64,000 bases of DNA from Cannabis sativa (GCF_029168945.1 NC_083605.1:20907280-20971279); one strand, 5' to 3'; positions 49,191 to 61,570 are shown, counted from the stretch's first letter. Made by a program: numbers and translations. Notes: generated from the letters alone by a model not told the origin.

Positions 49191-49942
49191 GCTCATGCTC
49201 CTCTTCTAACTGAGAGTGTACAAGGATGTCTTCAATAAACACTATGACGCAGTTATCGAGGAAATCTTTGAATACCCTATTCATGAGATCCATAAAGGCC
49301 GCAGGAGCATTAGTCAATTCGAATGACATTACTAGAAACTTGTAGTGCCCATATCTGGTTCGGAACGCAGTCTTTGGTATGTCTTCTTCCCGTATTCTGA
49401 GTTGATGATAGTCGGATCGCAGATCAATCTATGATAACACCGTCTTTCCTTGAAGTTGATCGAACAAATCATCAATTCTGGGTAACAGATCCTGTTCTTG
49501 ATCATCAACTTGTTTAATTCCCGATAGTCAATACACATTTTGAGGGAACCATCTTTTTTTTTCACAAACAGAACCGGAGCTCCCCAAGGCGATACACTTG
49601 GTCTGATAAACCCAATATCAAGAATCCCTTGAAGCTGCAACTTAAGCTCCTTGAGTTCTGCCAGAGCCATTCTATATGGAGCTTTAGAAACAGGTTCGGC
49701 TCCAGGTGCCAAATCAATCACAAAGTCAATTTCTCGTTGCGGCGTCAATCCTAGAAAATCATCGGGAAACACGTGAGAAAGTCTTTAACCACTTTCACTA
49801 CCTCAGGCCCAAATGTTTCGGGTCTGCTAAAGTCAACCACCACTGCTAAAAATCCTACACATCCACTATGTAGTAGATCTCTAGCCCTTAGCACAAAAAT
49901 AATTGGGATCTGAGACCCCTGAAATGATCCAACATAAACGAA
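49191..49942 (-). pseudogene. Gypsy 1 reverse transcriptase, N-terminal part
   Basis: 49772-49332 reads [72 protein letters not shown], standard RT fingers. A frameshift then moves the reading frame. The segment ending at 49191 gives [13 protein letters not shown], where the catalytic box should read FIDD, so the first Asp is Glu here. Confidence 0.88.
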
Positions 49943-50531
49943 TTAATCTTTACCTTCTGGCTGAAAAGCCACCATTTTCCGCTTACTATCTATATTGGCG
50001 GAATACTTGGATAGAAAATCAATCCCAAGTATGATGTCAAACTCAATTAATTCCAATTCTATAAAGTCATCACTCAACTCCCTGTCATCGATCCAAACTG
50101 GCATAGACCTAATGCGCCTATTAGAGATAACTAACTCCCCGCTAGGCATTAGGGTTCCAAACCGCCTTTCAAGTATATCACAAGGCCTACCCGAAAGATC
50201 AATTACCCGTGGAGCCACATATGAGCGTGTAGCTCCCAAATCAAATAATACAGTATACAAGGAGTTGTTGACAAGAAGCTGACCTGTCACCACCGAAGGA
50301 CTAGCTGCATCATTAGCTTGGGTGATAGCAAACACCCGAGCAGATACGGGTTTTGCCTCTGACTTCAGTTTTTCTTTCTTTGCCTGAGGGAAATCTTTCT
50401 TGAAATTCCCCACCATGCCGCACTGAAAGCATGTCTTCCGGTTGCACTCTCCCGGATGATGTTTCTTACAATGTGGGCACTCAGGGTAAGAGTAACCCTG
50501 GCGTCCACCTCTACCTTGGTTCCCACGTAAC
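49943..50531 (-). pseudogene. Gypsy 1 gag C-terminus (zinc knuckle) and protease
   Basis: From 50531 the minus strand reads GGRQGYSYPECPHCKKHH, then CFQCGMVGNFKKDF, a CCHC knuckle whose His and last Cys are replaced by Asn and Phe. The protease follows (ORF 50416-49943): SLYTVLFDLGATRSYVAP, where the active site DSGA reads DLGA, then PSGELVISNRRI and FDIILGIDFLSKYSANI. Gag upstream is separated by the third solo LTR. Confidence 0.88.
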
Positions 50532-52425
50532 TGTTGGATATTATTTTACCAGGATCTTAGATCTACTCACAAGTATGTTTATTAACACCCTAAATATGAA
50601 CTTTCTAAAACGATAAATTAAACACATATAAAGTTTAAGAAACCTTACATTGGGTGCAGCGGAATTATAATGACTCCTTCCGTTCAGATCTCTAACCCTT
50701 GATTCCTTTCTGTAGCAGAGTATTATCAAGATCTGAACCTGGATCTTCTTCTCTGAATCCTTGATGCTGAATCTCCTTTGCTGTTGATCTTTCTTCACAA
50801 TCTTCCTCACTATGATTGAGGTATTGCTTGATGTGTGTGGGCACTACTCTAATCACTAAGAGAGGTTCGAAATATTGAGAAAGAAAAGAGAGAGAGAGAG
50901 TGGCGGCTAGAGAAGAGAGTGGAGGCTCAGGTTTTTCTGATTCAGAAAGTGTAATTTTCCTGAAGCCTTCACTATCTATTTATAGCATTCCTCTAGGGTT
51001 TGATTTGAATTATATGGCATTAAAATAATGAAAAAATCATTTAAAAAAGATAACATAAGTGGCCGGCCCTAGGCTAGGTGGACTGGGCCTTGATTTTTGC
51101 AATTTTGCAATTTTACCACTTTTGTATCTGATTTTCTCAAAAATGCCAATTTCCTAATTCAATCATTTAAATGCCAATTCTAACTATTTAATAACTATAA
51201 ATAATTATTAAATAATATTGTCATTTATCATATTTATTAATTGCACCATACAAAGTATCATAATTAACAAATATGCCCCTGTTAACTCTTTCTTTACAAT
51301 TTCGCCCTTACTTAGTGAAAATTTCACAAATAGACATAGTCTAATTTGTGAATTATAATTGATTAATCAAAACCAATTACATGAGTCTTACAAACAATAT
51401 TATCTCAACTAGTGGGGGGACCATGGGTCTATATAACTGAGCTTCCAATAAGTAGATCAAGAATTTAGCACTAAAATTCACTAACTTATTAATTCTTCGT
51501 TGAATCCACGCATAGAACTTAGAATTGCACTCTCAGTATATAGAATGCTCTATATGTTCCACCATATAGACACATCATTAGTTATCCATTGTTATAATCC
51601 TAATTTGATCAATGATCCTCTATATGAATGATCTACATAGTAAAGGGATTAAATTACCGTAACACCCTACCATGTATTTTATCCTTAAAACACTTGACCC
51701 CGTATAAATGATATTTCAGCCTATGTGAAATGAGATCTCCACCATTTATTTTCGTTTGGCCAAGCTCGAAGGAAATCATCCTTTGCTTACTATTTGCCAG
51801 ATAGATGCTATAGATTCCATGTTTATGCTAGCGCTCCCACTCAATTGCACTACCGTGTTCCCAAAATGTACGTATCACCCTGACCTAAAAGTAGGCTTAA
51901 CTAACAAATCAAAGAACACGAATAGCCTTTCAAGATTGAGCCTAATCATAACAGGATTAAGATCATTTGATCTAGGATCAACTTGGCGATATTGACTTGA
52001 ATAGATTTTACGGTAACTTTAATTAAATCTAATTCAAAGTTCAATATCGGTCCCTTCCGATGCATACTCCATGCATCCAACCTGAGCTTTACTTTAACCA
52101 ATATTCTGGAAAGAACATAGTATTTCTCCAAATACAAGTAAACTCTTGTTGTAGATTATCATATCAGTAAAAACCCTGTGTCTGATAAATCTAGGAAACT
52201 TTATTCACATAGTCATGTTTACTTTCCAATGTGATGACAGCACAATAAACATGATCAAGTATGTGAAAAGGGTTTAAGATGAATTTATAAATCAATTAGA
52301 CAAGCAATTGATAAAGTGAGCCAAAACATACACAAATGAATGAAAAATACTTCTGTTTCTTTATTGATGTTGAATAAAATAGATTACATTGAAATGGAGT
52401 TTTATTTAGGGCATAAAACCTAACA
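50532..52425 (-). mobile_element. Family A solo LTR in gypsy 1 (third, opposite orientation)
   Basis: 1894 bases on the minus strand, seen as TGTTGGATATTATTTTACC at 50532 and ATAAAACCTAACA at 52425, flanked by GTAAC (50527-50531 and 52426-52430). TATA box on the minus strand at 50977-50984. It splits gag of gypsy 1 and points the same way as its host. Confidence 0.95.
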
Positions 52426-53378
52426 GTAACCGCTTACTCTTCCCCGAGCCACCAGATGCAGGAGTAACTTTCCTCTTCTGATCAGTGGTGGAATCACCAC
52501 ATCCATACCATAGGAAAGAGTAGGAAAAGTGGGGGTTCCACCAACATTCGGAGTCACTTGGGGCTCCTGAAGAAATTTAACTTTACCCTCGGCTCGCAGA
52601 GCTTTTTCAACCATTTTTCGCATAAGTTGTTGATTCATTGGTAGTGATCACCAGATCATGTCTAATCTTCACATTCAAACCGGCCAGGTACTTTTCTTTC
52701 TTGCTAAAATCTATTGGCACAATACCCACGACGAGCTTGGCCAAACGATCAAACTTTGTAGTATATTCAGTAACTGACATCCTCTCAGTTTGTACTAATT
52801 CAGTGAACTCTTTCCGCTTAGCACTGCGGACGGCTTCATTATAATACTTGGTGTTGAATAATTTCTGGAATTCTTCCCAGGTTATAATAGTGACATCCCG
52901 GGTGAGGGACACCAATTCCCATGAAATTCAAAATTCGCTCAATCACAGTGAGCCACTGCTCAACCTTCATCACATCAGGACCTCCCAGAAACACTGGAGG
53001 TGCTTGCTTGCGAAACCTTTTGTATAGCAACTCCATTCAGTTGCCAACAACAGGTTGTTTTGCTGGCACCACTGGAGCTACAACGGCCTGAGCTTGTTGC
53101 GGAGGCACGGCAGGAGGGCCATGCTACCTTAACCTCAGAATTTATTTATCTTGCCAACGGATTCGATCTTGCATTTCCTCAAACCTCTACTCCCAATCTA
53201 GAGAAGCTTGTGGTGGATTTACAAGACGACCACCCTGAACTCTGCCACGGCCACGGCCGTGACCACAGGGATTCTGGGGATTTTGATTTCCCAGACCGCC
53301 TCTGGTCTAAACCATATTACCCTGACTTCTTGTATTTCGCTGGGCGTCCATTTTATAGGACTTACCCTGCGAACCCAT
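52426..53378 (-). pseudogene. Gypsy 1 gag, N-terminal part
   Basis: Start ATG at 53378: MGSQGKSYKMDAQRNTRSQG, a stop, then a Gly/Arg-rich stretch (GHGRGRGRVQGG). 53036-52839 reads LLYKRFRKQAPPVFLGGPD, KVEQWLTVIERIL. 52915-52607 reads ITWEEFQKLFNTKYYNEAVR, KRKEFTELVQTERMSVTEY, a clear retrotransposon gag domain. Two or more frame changes and a stop break it. Gag forms the particle around the element RNA. Confidence 0.85.
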
Positions 53379-53597
53379 AAGCCAGGCAGGTTAGACAGCG
53401 ATCACAAAGCTTCATACCGCTCTTATAGACTTAAAGGCAATACACTTAAAATAAATAATTATAATCTAATATGCTTCCTAACATACTTTAATAATCACAT
53501 ATCATACTAAACAAGTACGGGCTTACTGAACCGTGAACCGAGCTTTCTCTGATGAAGATTGTACATGTCTTGGCAAGCTTCGGTAGACAAACCTGGC

Positions 53598-53610
53598 GGC
53601 TCTAATACCA
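53598..53610 (-). other. Gypsy 1 primer binding site
   Basis: Minus strand TGGTATTAGAGCC, four bases inside the 5' LTR. It is one base off the initiator-Met tRNA site TGGTATCAGAGCC. Confidence 0.85.
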
Positions 53611-53614
53611 AAAT

Positions 53615-55628
53615 TGTAACGCCTTAATGCTAAGGCACACTACAGTACTTTTTTAATTACAGTGCTATCTTTGTTAATCAAAGATTTTTCTCAGAAACGT
53701 GTAAAATTAAAACTCTATAATAAATATTAAACTTTATAATTTACAAAACTATTTACAAGTACCGGGATCCTGTTTTTAAACTTTTATACAAAATATACCA
53801 AAATACATAAGCGGTCGCACAACGACTACAATATAAATTTCCCAAATGTCCCGAGATCGCACACCCCAGGTCACGCTGCCACGACATGTACAATCCCATC
53901 CTTGCCAGACTCACTCCTGTTCAGCTTTTGCCTTTCCTTTACCTACACATGGAAGCAGAATTGTGAGTCAACAGACTCCATAAGAAAAGTATATAACATA
54001 CCATATAATACCGACTTGTATCTAGGCGCCCATACATCTATTTACAAGGCTCAACAGATGAGTAAGAACATTTCATACTAGGGTACAACCACTATACCAC
54101 ATTCACTTCGTACCTTGCTGTACGAGTATTGGTAGGATTTATTTCGTACCATAAGTACCACTAAGTGATATACCACAGACACCATGTGCTTTCCTGTACT
54201 TGTGCCGGTATCACTGTAATGTACTCTTAAACAATATTCACTATACCAATACACTTTGTACCATAACTGTACCAGTGTTGGTAGTGCGACTAACACATAA
54301 GCATGCATATACACTTAACACATATATACACTCAGATATTCATATTACACATTATACACAGTTCTTACCTTCTTTCCCGATTCAAGTGTGCTGGCCGACT
54401 TGAACGGAAATTCTTGCGCTAAATGGATGCCCAATCACAAAATGAAACCGGGTAAATCACATGATCGAAACCCTAATCTGAGAAACCTGAACCCACCACT
54501 CTAGGTTCTGTTATACTCTCTAGAGATCACACTAGTTCAGGAAATAGGGAAACACCCAACTGCGGCACTAGAATGGACGAGAATTGAGAAAATGGCTTGT
54601 TCAGGAATCCTGCCAAAATCGACTAGCCGGTTTTACAGGCTTAGCAAACCAGCTAGCCGGTTTGCACCAAGTTTCCCCAAACAAGCTCCAACTTGCTCAA
54701 AACTCATCCAAATGCATCCATACTTTCCAGAGTACCTAAACAGTGCATAAACAACATTTTCCAACCAGTAATTCATAGAAACTCTCACTGAATCACAATA
54801 TGCCATTAAAGATCAAAGTTTAGTTTTTTAAATCCAAACTTGCATAAATCCAACATTATACACTAAAACCAGCTGCAAGAACTTGGAATCAACCTAAAAT
54901 GAACATAAGAGCTGAACCAAAACCTAATCAAACCCTAACATCCCTTACTCATACAAACCATACTTGAAACCAACTAAACTTTGAAAAACACATAGCTAAG
55001 TAGTGTCTAGAGTTTACCTTGATTAAATCCTCCTCCTAACCTTGCTAAAAAAACAAAATCCAGCAATCAAACTCCTTGATTCCCAGCTGGTTCCAAGAGA
55101 GAGAGAGAAAAGAGAAGAGACGGTGTTTCTATTTTTTGGTGTTTCCTTTTTTTTTTTTAATTATTTTCTCCAAATAAAACTAAAAATAGCAGCTAGGTGT
55201 CACCACCTAAGGCAGCCACCAAATCACTTATTGGAAAATTATTAAAATTCCTTTAACCTATAACTTAAGCATTTAAAAACTAGGGGTAAAATGGTCAAAT
55301 TCCACAATCCCGCTAAACCTCGGTATTTTATTTTCTCCGAAATATTTCCCACTAATAAAAAGGTTCTAAACTTACCCATGTGATCAAACTAGCCATCCAT
55401 CGCATTTTCCGTTATCGCCGAGCAAAAATTATAAAAAAACATATTTCACACATAATCAAATAATATCCCTAGAGTTTAATAAAATCTCCGGAATGGAGAA
55501 ATTATAACTCTACTTTCCAATTCTAACAATAGGGCCCACAAATAATTAAATTCATAAATAATTATAAAAATATCAGAAATTAGTGCTAATTGTCTTTACT
55601 AATCCAAACTGCTAAAGCGGTCATTACA
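53615..55628 (-). repeat. Gypsy 1 5' LTR
   Basis: TGTAACGCCT... to ...GCGGTCATTACA. Compared with the 3' LTR it has many C/T and G/A differences and about 45 extra bases (near 53873-53920). The palindrome seen in the 3' LTR is present with one mismatch at 54644-54665. Confidence 0.92.
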
Positions 55629-55633
55629 CTAAG

Positions 55634-56653
55634 ATATTTAAGTTTGAATTTAATATCCAAATACTATTTGAAGTAAGAGATCGTTGATTTATTATTGCTA
55701 GCAACAATTATGTTATCAACATAAACTGGGATAGCCAAGAAGATGGATACAGTACATTTTTTGAACAATGAATTATTTGAGATGGATTGGGTGAAGCCAA
55801 CCTCGAGTAACGTGTGACTAAATTTGGTGTACCATTGTCGTGAGGCTTATTTGAGGCCATAAATGCTTTTATTTAATTTGCAAATTGTATTTAGGGGAGC
55901 CTTGTATCCAGGCAATATCTTCATGTAGACTTCCTCATGAGGTCCCCGTGAAGAAAGGTATTATTTATGTCTAATTAGTGAATGTTCCAATTATTTATAG
56001 CAGCCAAAGCAAGAATATTTTTTAAAGTGTTAAATTTTACAACAGGTGCATAGGTTTATGAGAAATCGATTCCTTGCCTTTGGTTGTAACCTCTGGCTAC
56101 CAGACGAGCCTCGAATCGATTAACTTCTCCAGCTTTGTTATACTTCACTTTGTATACTCATTTGCATCCAATGGCTTTTTTTCCTGGGGTAATTTAGTCA
56201 TAATCCAAGTCTTATTTATTTTAAAGCTTGAGTTTAATTATCCATGGCTTGAAGCTAATATTTTAACTGTGAGGTCTCAGCATAGTTTTGTTGTTTAGTG
56301 TGAGAATAAACTGCTAGAATAACAACTCTAAACTGAGGATGCAGTTTGATATAGGATAAAAAGGGCTCTATTGGGTGTGCAATGGAAGTCACATGATACA
56401 CATAATCTTGTAAATATGCTAGTTTTGTTACTATTTGACCTGTTCTGGTGGCCTCAGGGGGATTGGCCAGGTAAGTGGAAGGATTTTGTGTGTTGGACTT
56501 TGGTACTTGTTGACAAGATGCTTGTGTTACTAGTTTTTGATTGGGGAGTATTGCTTGAGAGAAGCAGTTGTCAATCTTCGAGGGAGATGTAGTTGAAAGA
56601 AAAGAAAAGACATTTTCATGGAAAATAACATCACGAGAGATATATTTGATTGG
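55634..56653 (-). pseudogene. Copia reverse transcriptase (copia remnant, 5' part)
   Basis: The minus strand reads YISRDVIFHENVFSF (linker after integrase, near 56640), TWIMTKLPQEKKAIGCK, VYKVKYNKAGEVNRFEARLV, ARGYNQRQGIDFS, YAPVVKFNTLK, and, near 55700, PVYVDNIIVASNN, where the YVDD catalytic box reads YVDN. The reading resumes at 41085 beyond gypsy 1. Stops are frequent. The right end coincides with the start of the gypsy 2 LTR. Confidence 0.85.
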
Positions 56654-58746
56654 TGTAATACCCCAGAAAAATAATAATATTTAATTGGACATATTTTATA
56701 AAAATATGTAATCATATGGGCATTAGAGTAGGATAATGATCTTACTAAAGCTAATTATAAGTTAATTAGTGAAATATTGAATGAATGATTAAATAAAGCG
56801 TAATTTATTAATTACAGAGATTTTATGAGATTATGTGGGTATTGTATATACTATTTTCGAAATAAAATATTTTCGAATTTGGGAACCGCAGAAACTCAAT
56901 GGATTGTTCAGAGATGTCACGACGATTAATGATGAGATATATTGGAATTATACTAGACTAGTTTAGAAAGTTGAGTTGTCAGATTAGTTGGAATATTTTG
57001 AAATGACCAAAATACCCTTGGGTTATGGATTATTTTTTATGTTTTAAGAGGGGTAAAATTGTCTCTTACTAAATTTTATTATTTTGTTTTACGTGAAGGC
57101 CTAAAAATTACTAGTTGAGAATTAAGTTTATTTCTTTTAGTTTCATTATTAATTGGTTAGAAAATTAAGTTAGTAACCTAGAAAATAATAAAGAAAACAT
57201 ACAGTTTTCATTTCTCTCTCTTTCCTTTGAAGCCCTAGGAGCCAGCATGAATCAAAGCATTTTTCTTCACAATCAACTAATTCTAAGCTGAATTAGCTAA
57301 CGCTAGGTACTTTTCAAGCTTGGAGGTAAGTTCTCGCTCTTTGTCTCATTGAATTTTAAGGTTTAGGTTGAGTTTTAGTTAGGGTTTTTGTGGTTTTGGG
57401 GCTGTAGTATAAAATTGAGTTCAAAATATGTTTCTAAAATTAATTTAAGATTTGCTTGTGTGTGAATTGATCATCTCCTTGGCTGCTAGGTCTAGAATTA
57501 GGAGAATTAAGTTTAAGAACTCAATTTTCACTCAATAATTTTGATATTTTGAGGTGTTACTGAGTATTGAATACTTGAGTACATTATTATTATGTTTTAG
57601 AAGTGTTCTGAAAAGTTTGAGCAGGATTGAAGAAGTTTTGGTTTGGTTTTGAAGTGAAAAACCAGGTTTTTCCCACTCTACAAGAACCGGTCGACCGATT
57701 CTACAGGTCACTGAGGAACCACTCAACCGATTGGCTAGCAGTGGGAAACCCCTAGTTTTCTTTGAAACTGGTTTCTGCTCGGGGTGTTTTTCCAGAACCT
57801 AGTTTAGGGTATTTTATTAATGTTTAAGCTATTTCTAAGTTAATGGGGATTAGGGTTTGTCCGGTTGTGAAATTAGGGTTTATTTTGGAATTTGATTAAG
57901 TTGCTTACCAATTTATATTGTGATGACATAGGACCTGTGATCGTCGAGCAGTGTTCCACTTAGGTCGGCGCGCACACCTGATTTTTGAATTGAGGTAAGA
58001 AAAAGCCAATTGCACTGCTTAAACATGTCAAGTGAGGAATGATTATTATTGTTTGTGACTCGATTATAATTGAGATAAAGATACGGTAATTACCGTTATT
58101 GAGAATGAGTTACTACTCACTTTGAAACTGCTGATAGGCTAACTACTTATCAGTTGCTTAATTAGGCAACGATAGTGACATATAAAGCTCGTTGGTAACG
58201 AGTGGTAAGGATACTTTATGAGGCATCAAGGTCGATTCGTCTTATAAGACAAGCAATTATTTATATGATGTGGATTATGTATTGAGTAATTATCTATACT
58301 GTGTTAAGCATTTATAAGTTGTGCATTGTTATGAAATTATGCTATAAGCAATGTTTGAGTTTTCTTGCTTTTCTTGCTGAGTCTTTGTGACTTGCGGGTG
58401 CTTCAAGGTGTAGGTAAAGGGAAGGGAAAACTGGACCAGCCATGAGTTAGAGGTCTCCCAGTGATGTACATATCAACCATTGTGTCTTGGCTTTCAATGG
58501 ACAGGATCCACCTTTTGATCGTGTTCTGAAAATGTAACCCCATTTTGTAACAACCGTTTCGTGACATGTTGTTAAAGTTTATAAATAAGGGAATCCCCGA
58601 ATTTAGCAGTATTTTGAATGAAAAGATAAGTTTAAATTTAACTAAAAATTTTAATTAAACCGCACTTTTCTTAAATTTTTAATTTATAATTATAAATTAA
58701 TTTATAAAAGTACACACATGGCACCCTTACGGATCAGGGCATTACA
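56654..58746 (+). repeat. Gypsy 2 5' LTR
   Basis: TGTAATACCCC to GGGCATTACA, 2093 bases, followed by a primer site, so it is a 5' LTR in plus orientation. It begins inside the copia RT linker. It carries an AACCGGTCGACCGATT near-palindrome at about 57686 and AACCACTCAACCGATTGG after it, echoing the paired motif of the gypsy 1 LTR. A (C)CTAGGAGCC-type 5' leader near 57235 and GTAAG-type donor (57327) are visible but unproven. Confidence 0.85.
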
Positions 58747-58749
58747 ACA

Positions 58750-58761
58750 TGGTATCAGAGC
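58750..58761 (+). other. Gypsy 2 primer binding site
   Basis: TGGTATCAGAGC, a perfect match to the common plant initiator-Met tRNA primer site, three bases after the 5' LTR end. Confidence 0.92.
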
Positions 58762-59041
58762 AACAAAGGTTTAAAGATCCTAAAGACTGGTTTGATATGT
58801 ACGTTGGCTGCGAAGACTCATTCGACTCATTTTATAGTAAGTGCTAATTGTCAGGTGATTATTAGATTCTAGTTAATTACTTGAATTATCTACTTACTTG
58901 AATGAGCTACCTATTAGAAAAACATGATAGGTTTTAGATACTGCTGCTATGTATATGTACGTATGGAAATTCTTATTAGCATTGATTTTTGATTTGGAAG
59001 ATTCTAAAAGTTGAAAAGTTGTGATCGTTGGTGTATTCGAT

Positions 59042-60120
59042 ATGCACCCTAGCCGATCTGGTAGAGTTAACCGCAAGCTTTCCGGGCTCGGGGTTGGCAG
59101 TGAGGGTGTGAATCCTCCATTACCACAAAACTGGGAACATAAGTATGCCACAATGCAAGAGACTATCCGATAACAGGGTGATTAGATTAGAGAGCTGAGA
59201 GAGCAGCAAGCTTAGCCTGTTCTTAATCCCAATCCTAACCCTCCAGCACCTCTAGTAGTGCCACAGGATGTGGAAAATCATCTAGAGTCGTTGTATGAGC
59301 AGTTCAAGAAGCAGAATTTGCTGGTGTTCAAAGGTGGTGCGGATCCACTTAAGGCGGAGAAATGGATGAGCATGATAACATCCATTTTGACTTCATGAGA
59401 GTTGAGAGTAATGATCGGGTTAGATATGCTATCTACATGTTGTGTGAGGATGCTCGCATTTGGTGGGAAATCGTATCTAAGGGTCATGATCTGAATAACA
59501 TGAGTTGGGATGCCTTCCGAACCTTGTTTTATAAAAAATACTATTACGAATCCATCTGAGTTGCTAAGGTGGAAGAGTGACTACGGTTAACCTAAGGTAG
59601 TATGAAAATGACAGAATATGCCACTCAATTGGATCGGTTGGCAAAGTTTGCCTCTGATGAAGTGGCTACTGAGGCTGCTAGACAAGCCAAGTTCATTCAG
59701 GGATTGGAAGAACATATTGCTTGGGATGTAATTGTGGCTGCTAAACAACTGGGGGTTGTCCAAACTTATGCTTTGGTTGTTGAGCTAGTCCTTGCTGCTG
59801 AGGGTGATGAAGATCAAATTCGGAAGAGGAATAGTATGAGAAGACATCTAATGTGGGTTCTAGTAAGGGTGTTGACCCTAATGACCACAGGAAAGGACCT
59901 AACGATCCACCAGCTACAGGTCCTAACAAGAGATTCCAAGGTAATCAAGGTTTTTAACGAGGGGGAAATAAAAACTGGAGAACTTATCCAGAGTGCTCGA
60001 GGTGCAAGAGACACCATCAGGTCGAATGTCAAGATCAAGCCTGTTTCCAGTGTAGGGTAGTGGGCATTTGAAAAGAAATTGCCCAATCATTGAAGAGACA
60101 AAAACAAAAGAAAGATGACA
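59042..60120 (+). pseudogene. Gypsy 2 gag
   Basis: Begins MHPSRSGRVNRKLSGLGVGS, then after stops ENHLESLYEQFKKQNLLVFK, GGADPLKAEKWMSMI. In another frame VRYAIYMLCEDARIWWEIV, MSWDAFRTLFYKKYYYES, then MTEYATQLDRLAKFASDE and RQAKFIQGLEEHIAWDVI, the gag domain. Near 59990-60090 the zinc knuckle reads CQDQACFQCRVVG with a frame change at the His. At least four frame changes or stops. Confidence 0.82.
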
Positions 60121-60562
60121 CTCTAGTTCTGGCTCGAGTGTTTGCTTTGACCCAGGCAGAGGCCGATGCTGGTCCTTCTACCGTGACAAGTTAGATTTCT
60201 ATTGATGGTACTATGTTGACTGTTTTAATTTATTCTGGTGCCACACATTCCTATATGTCAGGTAGAGTGACTGGAAATCTACATAAACCTAGTGATGTTT
60301 TACCGAGTGGTTTTGGTACCTTACTACCTACTGGAGAATTGGTTATCTCTAGCAGGTTGGTTACGTCCCTCCAGTGTATGTCGAGGGAAGAGAATTTTCG
60401 GTCGATTTAATTGAACTAAATCTAGAAAATTTTGATATTATACTGGGTATGGACTGGCTAGCAAAGTGTAACACGGCCATTGATTGTAAAAGAAAGATGG
60501 TGACTTTTGAACATGAGGGTGAGGACTCATTTGTGTTTATGGTAAGGGTTCAAGGATCCTGA
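60121..60562 (+). pseudogene. Gypsy 2 protease
   Basis: Frames read LTVLIYSGATHSYMSGRV, where the active-site Asp of DSGA is Tyr, then FGTLLPTGELVISSRLV, and after a frame change FSVDLIELNLENFDIILGMD and WLAKCNTAIDCKRKMV. This is a retropepsin of the gypsy type. Loss of the catalytic Asp alone would inactivate it. Confidence 0.82.
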
Positions 60563-60659
60563 ATTCCAATAATCTCGATGCTGAAGGCAAGAGATTTGTA
60601 GTGGGATGGATGTGTCAGTTTTCTAGCCAATGTGGTGGATACCACAAGAGAAGTACCAA

Positions 60660-61057
60660 TGGGACCTAAACACGTTCCAGTGGTTCGAGAGTTTCTAGAT
60701 GTCTTTCTAGAGGAACTACTGAGGTTACCACTAAGGTGGGAGATTGACTTTGATTCCGGGGGCAGAACCTGTATCTAAAGCTTCGTATCAGATGGCACTT
60801 GTAGAGCTGAAAGAGTTGAAGGTTCAGTTATAGGGTATGTTGGATTTGAAATTCATTAGACCGAGTACCTCACCTTGGGGTGCGATGATTTTTTTGTAAA
60901 GAAGAAGGACAGAACATTTAGGATGTATTGACTATCGAGAAATGAATAAATTGACAGTAAAGAACAAGTATTATTTGCCAAGGATTGATGACCCGATTGA
61001 TCAATTACAAGGAAAGACCATCTTCTGTAAGATCGATCTTCGATCTAGTTATCACTA
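60660..61057 (+). pseudogene. Gypsy 2 reverse transcriptase, N-terminal fragment
   Basis: Broken frames give [74 protein letters not shown] and [13 protein letters not shown]. These are the fingers and the start of the palm. It stops before the catalytic YxDD box at the junction near 61057. Confidence 0.78.
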
Positions 61058-61570
61058 GTTGACCTTCCGATCATTACATTGTTTGGAGACTTGTTGTCAG
61101 CCACTATGAAGGTAGTCACAGTGTTGTTTAGTCGTAAGACAGTTTCAACTATTAGTGGTAATTTGATTTTACCATAGGGAACGATGTCGGCTTCACTGAA
61201 AGCATACACGAGTTGATTGCATTGCTCTATATCATTCAAGGGCTAACCCATTCTCTTTAGGGCCTATTCAATTAGGATATGTGATGATGTTCTATCATCA
61301 ACCATCACCTTTTCCACCATCATGTTGGTGAGTTGAGCCTTGGTGAAGATCAGGTCGTTCTTCTGTTGTCGATTGCGAATGCTCCTAATGCCTATTGGTG
61401 TCAGACACTTGCCATGCATGTAGAATATTGAAAAGTTGGCCAAGAGATTGCCTCAGGTTGGCTGCTCTTACCCCCACTGTTAGTCTATTAGTAACTCGGA
61501 TGAGATGCTTTGAATTTTTTTTGTTGAAGCTATCTGCTAGCTGTGAGATAGACCAGTGTCGAGGCACAAT
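61045..61570 (-). pseudogene. Retroelement aspartic protease-like fragment
   Basis: The minus strand reads NDLIFTKAQLTNMMVEKVMV, VDDRTSSHILIE, then LVYAFSEADIVPYGKIKLPL, TFIVADNKSPNNVMIGRS. This matches the pattern LVDxGSSxxIL...GxIxLP...F.V.D..S.YN.ILGRP of protease domains in other plant gypsy-type elements. It is in opposite orientation to gypsy 2 and from a different lineage. Confidence 0.55.

Larger units (their letters stand above)
41086..55628 (-). mobile_element. Ty3/gypsy chromovirus-like element (gypsy 1), complete but dead
   Basis: Two LTRs of about 2.0 kb (41086-43101 and 53615-55628) enclose, on the minus strand, primer site, gag, protease, reverse transcriptase, RNase H, integrase and a chromodomain-like tail, the gypsy order. 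The 5-base target duplication CTAAG is perfect (41081-41085 and 55629-55633). Three solo LTRs of family A sit inside. The C-terminal sequence (PVQILDKKEKVLWNKT, LVKVLWRN, EEATWELE) suggests the Tekay/Del chromovirus group. Frameshifts, stops and lost catalytic residues make it non-autonomous. Confidence 0.93.
56654..61057 (+). mobile_element. Ty3/gypsy element 2, 3'-truncated
   Basis: 5' LTR, primer site, gag, protease and the first part of reverse transcriptase in plus orientation. Sequence identity with gypsy ends at about 61057 in mid-RT, after which an unrelated minus-strand protease fragment begins. No 3' LTR occurs in the window. Confidence 0.8.

Noticed and set aside
52638..53510. Plus-strand ORFs of 68-126 codons
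   Set aside because: They are opposite to the gag gene of gypsy 1, which has recognisable protein sequence on the minus strand.
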